From Mucinivorans hirudinis (GTDB lineage Bacteria > Bacteroidota > Bacteroidia > Bacteroidales > Rikenellaceae), in assembly GCA_000723505.1 (NCBI GenBank), contig HG934468.1:2636798-2700797 (forward strand): 64,000 nucleotides of DNA, written 5' to 3'. Under the pieces are notes generated by a model that was not told where the DNA came from, ran no database searches, and saw nothing but the letters and a program-made list of their open reading frames with translations. Of this stretch, positions 55,517 to 62,990 are shown one piece after another; position 1 is the first letter of the stretch; the number at the start of each line of letters is the position of its first letter. A program made the position numbers and the translations under genes.

Positions 55517-56567
55517 CTACTTTACTTTTGTTTGTGGTATTAGCAATATTGGCAATAGTTTCTGTATTTGTAAGCGAATAAATCATTTTATCGTGAATAG
55601 CTATGATACTGCCAAAAAACGGATAATTTGCATCTATCTTATCATTCAATCGTAACACCTTGACATTTTCTCTGTCTTTATTTAGCAAAACGAGAAGTTG
55701 CCGATAACCAAAGTTATTAAAAAAGATATTGCATACCATCAACACATTACCATCTTCTTCTGTAATATATTCAATTCGTTTTAATATCTCTTTCCCTTTG
55801 AATTTATCACGTATTTCTGAATAGGTTTCTTCTTTGATATTCTTAATGTGGTCGCTGGTATTAAAGTTAAATTCATATTCAATTTTACAATCGCCATTCA
55901 GTAATGTATAGACCTGATTTTCATAAGGAAGTGTTATGAAGACTCCGTCATTTTTATAGCTATTGAATGGACTTGTCAAGAACTTAAAAGAGTCTTGGGT
56001 GGGGAAAGGTAGATATTGACTAACAATATCACCTTTGGAATTTATGACAACAATATCGAAACCTTGTGCATTTGCTCTCTCTGAATAGAGAAAGATGGAG
56101 TTATCATTCGAAATAAATAAATCGTTATACCAGTCATTTAACTTAATGTCAGATACATAAAGCATATCTGAATTGTAAATTAGTATTTTTTTATCTGACC
56201 TGGATAGTACATACAAATTTCCTTTATTTACTTCAAAATCGGAAATATACAAATATTCTTGTGGTCCTCTTCCTTGACGAGATAGTTTATTGATAAACAT
56301 TCCTTGTTTGTTATAAACAAAGATGGCATTTAATTGTCTGTCTAATATGTATAGATTATTTTCATCTACACATAGCTTATCAATATTTGAGAACAAACAC
56401 AATTCACCACTTTCAATAACTATATCATCACACGATGAAATAAAGTCGGTTAATGACGCATTGGACTCTATTGGAATTTTGACAGGCTCTATAACTTTGA
56501 TGCGACTTTGGCAAGAATATACAATAACTTCAGCCAGCACTATGAGCAGTAATGTGAGCTTTTTCAT
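55458..56567 (-). CDS. 6-bladed beta-propeller lipoprotein (BF3164-like), unit 3
   Basis: 369 residues with lipobox VIVYSCQS. NHL/6-bladed propeller repeats include LCVDENNLYILDRQLNAIFV, SRQGRGPQEYLYISDFEVNK (the GRGPxEY signature of this group) and LYVLSRSDKKILIYNSDMLY. These proteins are typical partners of NVEALA peptides in Bacteroidales; function is unknown, and a receptor or scaffold role is likely. It is separated from NVEALA-1 by IS1 copy 2. Confidence 0.8.
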   Translation of the reverse strand: MKKLTLLLIVLAEVIVYSCQSRIKVIEPVKIPIESNASLTDFISSCDDIVIESGELCLFSNIDKLCVDENNLYILDRQLNAIFVYNKQGMFINKLSRQGRGPQEYLYISDFEVNKGNLYVLSRSDKKILIYNSDMLYVSDIKLNDWYNDLFISNDNSIFLYSERANAQGFDIVVINSKGDIVSQYLPFPTQDSFKFLTSPFNSYKNDGVFITLPYENQVYTLLNGDCKIEYEFNFNTSDHIKNIKEETYSEIRDKFKGKEILKRIEYITEEDGNVLMVCNIFFNNFGYRQLLVLLNKDRENVKVLRLNDKIDANYPFFGSIIAIHDKMIYSLTNTETIANIANTTNKSKVDVEQIEYNFIIQASKIKFE

Positions 56568-56743
56568 CGAATGTAAGTATTATGTACTACTTCTTAGAAC
56601 AATAGTTCTTTATTTTTCTTTAGTTCCTATTATCCTATAATTATATAAACATAGAATGAAAGGAACTAAAGAGAAAAGGAACGTAGTATGTGATTGAGTA
56701 CACTAAAAAATGGTAGTGTTTCAAATTAGCTGAATTGGTATAT

Positions 56744-57235
56744 TTATGGTGTTCTTTGGTAGAGGTTGTTTTCGATGTATATTCCTATCAGTTTGTCGTG
56801 CACTTGCTCGCTTTTTGAGAAACAAATTGTCTTTCGGCAAAGCCTTTTCAGGTGCGTTCTAAATGTTAAATTCAATCGCTCAATTTTCCAAGTGTAAGCC
56901 TTACTGATAACGTGTTTGCCCGCAGGTAACAGACTTGAATAAGACTCCCAATCATCAGTAAAATACCTATTTATTGGGAAACATTTCATTTTATCAAGCA
57001 ACTTTTTACAGGTTTCGTTATCACGCTTGCCGTTCTGCCAAGCTACTACTAATCCGCTGCTGCGGTCGATGGCGTACCAAGTCCAACGACGATTTTTCTT
57101 GTTGCCTACAAAACTCCAAAATTCGTCCATTTCAACATTATAAGCTATTTCAACATCAAGCTCCCTGAGTAAGCCTGCCTCAACCTTGTCTAATAAATAG
57201 GGGTTAATTTCGCTTGGAGTTTTTTTTAACCTCAC
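56744..57235 (-). CDS. insB: IS1-family InsB (intact)
   Basis: A 163-residue catalytic half with EMDEFWSFVGNKKNRRWTWY (D), RYFTDDWESYSSLL (D) and WKIERLNLTFRTHLKRLCRK (E). It is made as InsAB by -1 frameshift at the run of eight A. Confidence 0.88.
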   Translation of the reverse strand: MRLKKTPSEINPYLLDKVEAGLLRELDVEIAYNVEMDEFWSFVGNKKNRRWTWYAIDRSSGLVVAWQNGKRDNETCKKLLDKMKCFPINRYFTDDWESYSSLLPAGKHVISKAYTWKIERLNLTFRTHLKRLCRKTICFSKSEQVHDKLIGIYIENNLYQRTP

Positions 57236-57479
57236 CTATTACCGTGTGAGGACTTATCCCTAAAACTCTTGCTGTATCACGTATTCCACTCCCATTGGTG
57301 ATCATTGTGATTATCGTCCTTTTTACGTCTGGCAGGCGCCCTTTGTTCTTAAAAGATAGCTGAAAAAACTTCCCGCAAGTCTTACATTTCCACCTTTGAG
57401 TGCCATTGGGGCTATGTCCATTCTTCTGTAAATCTTCGCTACCGCAAAATGGGCAGCTAACTACTTTTACGTGTCTCAT
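57204..57479 (-). CDS. insA: IS1-family InsA
   Basis: 91 residues identical to the copy at 36927-37202: zinc finger CPFCGSEDLQKNG / CKTCGKFF and HTH. Confidence 0.88.
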   Translation of the reverse strand: MRHVKVVSCPFCGSEDLQKNGHSPNGTQRWKCKTCGKFFQLSFKNKGRLPDVKRTIITMITNGSGIRDTARVLGISPHTVIGEVKKNSKRN

Positions 57480-57536
57480 TTTCTCCGAGTTTTATACCTC
57501 AAAGATAAACATAATTCAGCTAATTCGCAACACTAC

Positions 57537-57884
57537 CTAAAAAATAACTTCGTATAACTCCTTGCACGTAACGTGTACGCAAGAAGTATTTCCATCAGCA
57601 GTGCAAGTTACTTTCCCATCAAATGATATCGTGCCATCAGCCCCGGCGTACAACGTCCCAACTCCAAAAACTTTAATTTTCCCATTTGCGCCGACCTTTA
57701 CTTCACATTTATCTTCGTTGACAATGTAAATACAGTCCATTCCACCACCTTCCGGATCACTCAACGCCTCGATATTTTCGAGGATTGCCGGGTCAATTTG
57801 TGATTGTTGGTAATGGGCGTAGCCCGCTAACCCTGATGCTGCTATCGCTACGATACAAACAGCACTTAGTAAAAACTTTTTCAT
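57537..57884 (-). CDS. NVEALA-family exported peptide 1
   Basis: 115 residues. The N-terminus MKKFLLSAVCIVAIAASGLA is a signal or anchor helix, followed by HYQQSQIDPAILENIEALSD (the NVEALA motif, here NIEALS) and PEGGG. The C-terminal part has five cysteines (MDCIY, DKCEV, VTCTA, TSCVH, VTCKE) and a Gly-rich beta stretch. The family is small, exported and highly variable after the motif; function is unknown. Its promoter carries a 14-base A tract (see 57950-57983). The stop codon touches IS1 copy 2. Confidence 0.83.
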   Translation of the reverse strand: MKKFLLSAVCIVAIAASGLAGYAHYQQSQIDPAILENIEALSDPEGGGMDCIYIVNEDKCEVKVGANGKIKVFGVGTLYAGADGTISFDGKVTCTADGNTSCVHVTCKELYEVIF

Positions 57885-57949
57885 TTTTGTTGTTGTTTTG
57901 ATGGTTAATAAAAATTTCGCCTAACGAATACCTAATCATTAAGCCACTC

Positions 57950-57983
57950 CAAAAGTAAAAAAAAAAAAAACGAATTCACCAAA
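57950..57983 (-). promoter_or_regulatory. Promoter of NVEALA-1 with 14-base homopolymer spacer
   Basis: Minus strand: -33 TTTG, spacer of 22 bases made of GTGAATTCG plus a T run, -7 TACTTTTG. The plus-strand A tract is 57957-57970 (14 A). A 22-base spacer is slightly longer than the usual 19-21. Confidence 0.65.
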
Positions 57984-58071
57984 TTTATTTTCCTGAAAAT
58001 CAATTACTAAAATATTTTCACAACTCTCGGTCGCAAATCAATACTGCAAAGCCTTAATAAGGGAAAAAATA

Positions 58072-58606
58072 TCACTCGATTTTTTTCAATAGTCTGTCCC
58101 GGCGGAATTTATCATTGACTTTTGATTTGGAGTATAGTATGGATTTAGCAATGCCGATAATATGTTTTTCGGGCAGCAGACCCCAATAGCGGGAGTCTTG
58201 CGAATTTTCGGCATTATCTCCCGCGGTGAAGTAGTAATTTTCTGTGAAAACATACTCCCTGACAGGCTCGTTGCCCAGATAGAGAACCGAATCGCGAACC
58301 GTCAATCTAAGCCCCGTTTCGTACTCCACAGCCAAACGATACAACAGGTAATTCACCGTGTCTAAAGCCACCCTACTGCCGCGTGCGGGAATATAGAGAG
58401 GTCCGAAATTTTTAATCGTCCAGTTGTAATTCACGCTATCGAACGGATATGCACGCCTGATGCCATCTGCAAGCATATCTTCGGGTATGAGGGAGAGTCG
58501 CTTCTGAGCGGGAATGTAGCCCAAGGTGTCGGCAGTCGAGGAGTTTTTGAAAAACCCATTGACGATGGATATTGTATCGCCCGGCAAGGCAACGCACCGC
58601 TTGCAA
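58072..58606 (-). pseudogene. Signal peptidase I, duplicated 3' part
   Basis: About 178 residues almost identical to the C-terminal part of the gene at 62991 (LPGDTISIVNGFFKNSSTAD through LRRDRLLKKIE-type end). The N-terminal half with the catalytic Ser and anchor is missing. It begins at a junction with a thioredoxin-like fragment near 58606. The block from the NVEALA start through this fragment is a near-exact duplicate of 62680-63525. Confidence 0.85.
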
Positions 58607-58805
58607 TAGGATTTCCAACTATTATGATTTCATTTTTTTCGTTTAACAAAAAAAGTGAAACTGTTCCTCGTTTGGAATAAAACTATTATTTGACAAAAAG
58701 AAATTGTCAATATCAATGTATATTGGATACTCTATATTATTGTCATTGACATAATTAACAATATAATCCAAACGATTTTTAGGAGGCGATAATAGAACTA
58801 TATAG
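58607..58805 (-). pseudogene. Thioredoxin-fold lipoprotein, C-terminal fragment, unit 2
   Basis: The minus strand reads VLLSPPKNRLDYIVNYVNDN, YPIYIDIDNFFLSNNSFIPN and EEQFHFF. A frameshift at a run of seven T follows, and then LLNEKNEIIIVGNP. This is the counterpart of FHYFLLDRNNKACLVGSP in the complete gene at 54914. The CxxC half and the end are missing. It follows propeller 2 as the complete gene follows propeller 3. Confidence 0.6.
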
Positions 58806-58813
58806 CTTAAATT

Positions 58814-59959
58814 CTACTGAATACTATAGAAAAACAGAACAGGATTTGAATCAAAAGTTATTGAATGTAAGCAGTTTTCCAATTTTTGGATGTTTACATC
58901 ATTGCTGTTATTCGGTATTTTATTTTTGATATTTAACAACAAGTCCATCGGAGTACATACGCCGACAAGCTTATCTTTGTGAGATGATACAACATATAAT
59001 AGTGGTATAGATAGAATGCTTTCATCAAAATTGTAGGTATAGAGCTTGCCTGTGTTAGATTTCTTGTCAATAAGGAAATAGTTTAGATTGAACTGATTGA
59101 GAATAATATGGTTGGAAGTTTCAAATATCCCTGTGAAGCCTATAAAATATCCCTTTTCCATTAAGTCCGCGTATGCAAAAATGCCAAAATCATCTATTGA
59201 TTCCATAGTGGATTTGCCAACAATCGGTTTATTCGTTTCTATGGCAATGTCCCGAATCAGCTTATCGCCATTGAGCGAATAGATAGAATTTTCAAAAGGT
59301 ATTAGTAAATTAGTATTGCCTGATGGTGAGATAGATATAGACCTCCCAATACTTTGGGCTGTCCCTTTTGTTTTTACAGGTAATTTGCATACATCTACCT
59401 TTTCTTTTGTTTGGGTGTCAAATATCGTATATATGGTATTTATGTCATTGTATATCATATTCGAGAATAGTATTTGGGTGTCATTAATAAATACTCCGCT
59501 ATTTGTCCATTTTGGAATTACATCACCTTGGTATTGAGTAGTTTTCACAAACTCACCTTTCAGGGTGAATGTGATTATTTTACCGGAAAAATCATCTACA
59601 ATATCTATACACTTATTTTTTGCATTAACTACAAACGATGAAAGATTGATATATTCGTTAGATGCTCTTCCCTCTCTTCCATAAGAAAATTTGTATTCAC
59701 CTTTAAGACTGAATGCGAGTAATTTAGAAGCAGATTGAATAATAATTATTGAATCTACTATTTCAACTCTTTTTATTACAGAAATAGCACTCTCACTACA
59801 CAACTCTAAAGGTACGATGTCAAAAGAGGTAAAGTTAATATTTTCTCCATTTTTCAGTATTGTCTCGTCAAAGCCGGAAATTGTTATTTTAGCATCATAT
59901 TGTCTTGTACAAGATGCTAATAAGATCAATACAAACAATAATGTAACCTTGTTTTTCAT
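58814..59959 (-). CDS. 6-bladed beta-propeller lipoprotein (BF3164-like), unit 2
   Basis: 381 residues with lipobox LILLASCTRQ. Propeller repeats include VIKRVEIVDSIIIIQSASKL and FSYGREGRASNEYINLSSFV (GRxGxxxNEY, a variant of the GRGPxEY signature), then CIDIVDDFSGKIITFTLKGE. Intact. It lies between NVEALA-2 upstream and a thioredoxin-like fragment downstream, repeating the module order. Confidence 0.78.
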   Translation of the reverse strand: MKNKVTLLFVLILLASCTRQYDAKITISGFDETILKNGENINFTSFDIVPLELCSESAISVIKRVEIVDSIIIIQSASKLLAFSLKGEYKFSYGREGRASNEYINLSSFVVNAKNKCIDIVDDFSGKIITFTLKGEFVKTTQYQGDVIPKWTNSGVFINDTQILFSNMIYNDINTIYTIFDTQTKEKVDVCKLPVKTKGTAQSIGRSISISPSGNTNLLIPFENSIYSLNGDKLIRDIAIETNKPIVGKSTMESIDDFGIFAYADLMEKGYFIGFTGIFETSNHIILNQFNLNYFLIDKKSNTGKLYTYNFDESILSIPLLYVVSSHKDKLVGVCTPMDLLLNIKNKIPNNSNDVNIQKLENCLHSITFDSNPVLFFYSIQ

Positions 59960-60097
59960 TCTGAAGTAAATTTACTATTAATACCAATTAATAATTGACG
60001 AATATATGTATTGTGGTTTGGTAGATATAGCAATGGCTTATTGAACTACCCAGCTGCAAGCAACTGAGTAGTTCAATAAAGTCCCCGCTTTTATTCA

Positions 60098-60493
60098 TCA
60101 AGCTAATTTTGTCTCCCCAGTATATAACCCTTGTTTCACACAGCAATTTTCATTACTTGCGGTACAAGCATATCGCGCCCAAGGTATATTATAACTTGAA
60201 CCTTTGACGTAACTACCTTTAACAGTAATTCCAAATGCAGAAATTTCACCATTTACAGTACATGTAGATGTATGGAACCCTGCATCCGTACATACGGACG
60301 CCATATTCCAATTTCCCCCTGCCGCTAAACAATCTGAATAGTTGTTTGGATTACCACCCTCTACATTGCTCAGCGCTTCGAGGTTTTCGAGAATTGCTGG
60401 GTCGATTTGTGATTGCTGGTAGTGGGCATAGCCCGCTAACCCTGATGCTGCTATCGCTACGATACAAACAGCACTAAGTAAAAACTTTTTCAT
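60098..60493 (-). CDS. NVEALA-family exported peptide 2
   Basis: 131 residues with the same N-terminal 38 residues as peptide 1, motif NLEALSNVEGG, and a distinct Cys-rich C-terminus (six Cys: SDCLA, SVCTD, STCTV, YACTA, NCCVK). Its promoter has an 11-base A tract. The signal region is nearly identical at DNA level to the other copies, while the rest is unrelated. Confidence 0.83.
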   Translation of the reverse strand: MKKFLLSAVCIVAIAASGLAGYAHYQQSQIDPAILENLEALSNVEGGNPNNYSDCLAAGGNWNMASVCTDAGFHTSTCTVNGEISAFGITVKGSYVKGSSYNIPWARYACTASNENCCVKQGLYTGETKLA

Positions 60494-60558
60494 CCTTCTT
60501 GTTTTTTTTGTGGTTAATAATAATTTCGCCTAACGAATACCTAATCATTAAGCCACTC

Positions 60559-60589
60559 CAAAAGTAAAAAAAAAAACGAATTCTCCAAA
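60559..60589 (-). promoter_or_regulatory. Promoter of NVEALA-2 with 11-base homopolymer spacer
   Basis: Minus strand: -33 TTTG, spacer 19 bases, -7 TACTTTTG. The plus-strand A tract is 60566-60576 (11 A). The spacing falls in the consensus range. Confidence 0.65.
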
Positions 60590-60634
60590 TTTATTTTGCT
60601 GAAAATCAATTACTAAAATATTTCCTTAACTACC

Positions 60635-60823
60635 CTAATTCATTTCTGCTATTCGCCGTATCTTGGGTTTATCACTGCCCACAATGTACGTCGTATCGCG
60701 ATTCAACACTCGCCACTGCCCACCCTCGGGCAAGGTCATTTGCTGACCGTAAACTTTTTGCAAATCGGCTGTGGTCTTGTTGCCATAGCAAGACCACAGA
60801 CAACAGAAAAAAAAAAAATCCAA
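60635..60823 (-). pseudogene. Thioredoxin-fold lipoprotein with large internal deletion, unit 1
   Basis: 62 residues that keep the N-terminus (GNKTTADLQKVYGQQMTLPE, RDTTYIVGSDKPKI) and the last residues (RRIAEMN) of the gene at 54914. The whole CxxC domain between them has been removed in frame. The gene cannot be functional as an oxidoreductase. It follows propeller 1 by 22 bp. Confidence 0.78.
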
Positions 60824-60844
60824 ACATATTTGTAAGACATAGCT

Positions 60845-61993
60845 TTATTTAGCAATTTCGTATATTACTAAAACAGGATTTGCAAATTCTGCATTGCTTC
60901 TGCTTAGTTGCAATGTTGCTTCATCAAACATCATTGTTTTACCTTCCATCTTCTTTTGACAATCCATCAATAACGTAGCTGATATTTGAGTTACATATTT
61001 TGAATTTTGATTACCCATTGGAATGTACAATGGAGATGGCTTAATAGCTTTTATACCTGCCGGAGCTGCTAAATAACCGATTCTTGATACTTCATTGGTA
61101 ATCATATTTAGCATAAAAGATCTATTGTTTGCCTTGAAAAGCAGGTAATTACCAAGCTCACAAATATCGCTGGTATGCAAAACTATATTGTTTTTTATCG
61201 CATTTTGTATCGACAATATTGGTTCATCTGCATTTAATTTAAAATCATTTGGGATTTGATTTTTCCCATAATTTACAAAGTATTTAGCTGAAAAATCGTT
61301 AATATCAGAGTTGTAAGTGTATAAATATGGCTGTCCCGGAGGCGACATCCAAGTTTGTTTCAGGTCAGAAAAAAATATTTTACCTGAATTGAAATCAATT
61401 ACCCCTTTCTCACTGCGAGCACCACTAGTACTTTGAGCAAAATTTGGAATTGTAAATTCTTTTACGAGGTCATTACCATTTTTTTCAGGAGAACAATTAT
61501 AACCAAACATTTTATCCTTCAATGTGGAGATTTCGTAAAAACAGCTCTTCATCTCCACCTTCCTCAAATATTGCCCCTGCGAATCAAACAAAAGTATTTT
61601 CCCTGGCTGGTCTGCGTATATCATCAGGATGTTATTAAGATTGTCAATCGCACAGTCTTGAATCTGCACATATTCACCGGGACCTCGACCAATTTGCATT
61701 ATCTGTTTGATGATATTACCTTGAGAATCAAATATATTCACCGTCTGTTGATTTTTGTCCAATATCACATAATTATCCCCCCAAAGCAGAATCCGGTCTA
61801 CCTTATTTATCATCACACCTTTGAGAACGACTATGTGCCCATTACCAAATCGTGTGGACATAAGGCTGTCGCTCAATGCCGGCATATCAATATCGACAGC
61901 AATCTCTTTTGTTGTCGGTTGATTATTACTTGTGCACGAAACTATTGTCAATATAAATAATAAAATATATAAGGATAGTATTATTTTTTTCAT
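60845..61993 (-). CDS. 6-bladed beta-propeller lipoprotein (BF3164-like), unit 1
   Basis: 382 residues with lipobox LTIVSCTSNN. Repeats include ILLWGDNYVILDKNQQTVNI, IGRGPGEYVQIQDCAIDNLN (the GRGPxEY signature) and MIYADQPGKILLFDSQGQYL. Intact. It is transcribed with NVEALA-3 and NVEALA-4, which lie upstream. Confidence 0.8.
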   Translation of the reverse strand: MKKIILSLYILLFILTIVSCTSNNQPTTKEIAVDIDMPALSDSLMSTRFGNGHIVVLKGVMINKVDRILLWGDNYVILDKNQQTVNIFDSQGNIIKQIMQIGRGPGEYVQIQDCAIDNLNNILMIYADQPGKILLFDSQGQYLRKVEMKSCFYEISTLKDKMFGYNCSPEKNGNDLVKEFTIPNFAQSTSGARSEKGVIDFNSGKIFFSDLKQTWMSPPGQPYLYTYNSDINDFSAKYFVNYGKNQIPNDFKLNADEPILSIQNAIKNNIVLHTSDICELGNYLLFKANNRSFMLNMITNEVSRIGYLAAPAGIKAIKPSPLYIPMGNQNSKYVTQISATLLMDCQKKMEGKTMMFDEATLQLSRSNAEFANPVLVIYEIAK

Positions 61994-62158
61994 AATTATT
62001 TTTTGTCTTTGTTACTGATTATATTCAAATTAAGGTTCTACACCGTTTAGATGGGAACAGTAATTTACTAAGGAATAACACATAATTATTCAGAGGCGAG
62101 GTTTGCCCCACCTCTAAACCGCCTACTTGAATTGGCCAATCTATCTAATATTCTTTAT

Positions 62159-62473
62159 TCAAAAAATGGATTCTTTACAATCGTAACTTATCCGATATGC
62201 ACAATGTTTATCTCCACTACCTACGCAAATCTGTTCATATTTCACACAATCATATGTTATTCCTTCAATCGTAGTAGTAATAAAATCTATGTTGTGTTGT
62301 ATTTTCTCAACATAGCCTTGACCAACGCCTTCTACCTGAGATAGTGCTTCTATATTTTCAGAGATTAATTGTGATAATTTATCATTATCACTTCGTGCAG
62401 TGAAAATTGCGGCTGTAACCGTAAGTGTTACAGATAGCATAAGGATTATTCCAATTATTACTTTTCTTTTCAT
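62159..62473 (-). CDS. NVEALA-family exported peptide 4
   Basis: 104 residues from ATG 62473 (MKRKVIIGIILMLSVTLTVT), better than an upstream in-frame ATG because the signal helix starts there. Motif ENIEALSQVEG, then a C-terminus with cysteines spaced C-x6-C-x7-C-x7-C (DCVKYEQICVGSGDKHCAYR and on to YDC). The same spacing occurs in peptide 3 although the signal regions differ. It lies 14 bp after peptide 3. Confidence 0.75.
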   Translation of the reverse strand: MKRKVIIGIILMLSVTLTVTAAIFTARSDNDKLSQLISENIEALSQVEGVGQGYVEKIQHNIDFITTTIEGITYDCVKYEQICVGSGDKHCAYRISYDCKESIF

Positions 62474-62486
62474 ATTTGTAACATTT

Positions 62487-62804
62487 TTATGAACGAACCA
62501 CACAATCTATAGTAAGTGAATTTTCACATAACCTATCGCCTTCTCCAAGGCAAGAAATTTGGGTAGAAATACACTCTAATGATTTAACCTTTCCATCTAC
62601 ATCAATAAAATCCTGTGAAGACGGCCAAGTAGAAAATACAATTCTTTCAACCTTTTTCGAATCACCTCCTTCAGCTTGACTCAACGCCTCAAGATTTTCG
62701 AGGATTGCCGGGTCGATTTGTGATTGTTGGTAGTGAGCATAGCCCGCTAACCCTGATGCTGCTATCGCTACGATACAAACAGCACTTAGTAAAAACTTTT
62801 TCAT
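62487..62804 (-). CDS. NVEALA-family exported peptide 3
   Basis: 105 residues with the shared signal region, motif NLEALSQAEGG and C-x6-C-x7-C-x7-C (ECISTQISCLGEGDRLCENS and on to IDC). Its promoter has a 13-base A tract. It is the first gene after the complete signal peptidase gene on this strand. Confidence 0.83.
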   Translation of the reverse strand: MKKFLLSAVCIVAIAASGLAGYAHYQQSQIDPAILENLEALSQAEGGDSKKVERIVFSTWPSSQDFIDVDGKVKSLECISTQISCLGEGDRLCENSLTIDCVVRS

Positions 62805-62869
62805 CCTTCTTGTTTTTTTTGTGGTTAATAATAATTTCGCCTAACGAATACCTAATCATTAAGCCACTC

Positions 62870-62902
62870 CAAAAGTAAAAAAAAAAAAACGAATTCACCA
62901 AA
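62870..62902 (-). promoter_or_regulatory. Promoter of NVEALA-3 with 13-base homopolymer spacer
   Basis: Minus strand: -33 TTTG, spacer 21 bases, -7 TACTTTTG. The plus-strand A tract is 62877-62889 (13 A). Confidence 0.65.
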
Positions 62903-62990
62903 TTTATTTTACTGAAAATCAATTACTAAAATATTTTCACAACTCTCGGTCGCAAATCAATACTGCAAAGCCTTAATAAGGGAAAAAATA

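Larger units (their letters stand above)
56712..57537 (-). mobile_element. IS1-family insertion sequence, copy 2
   Basis: 826 bp with ends GGTAGTGTT / AACACTACC and the 8-bp duplication TAAAAAAT (56704-56711, 57538-57545). It inserted exactly at the stop codon of the NVEALA-1 gene, and the TAG stop is regenerated. Confidence 0.92.

Noticed and set aside
61433-61960. 175-codon open frame antisense to propeller 1
   Set aside because: Shadow of the propeller gene, which has a lipobox and family signature.
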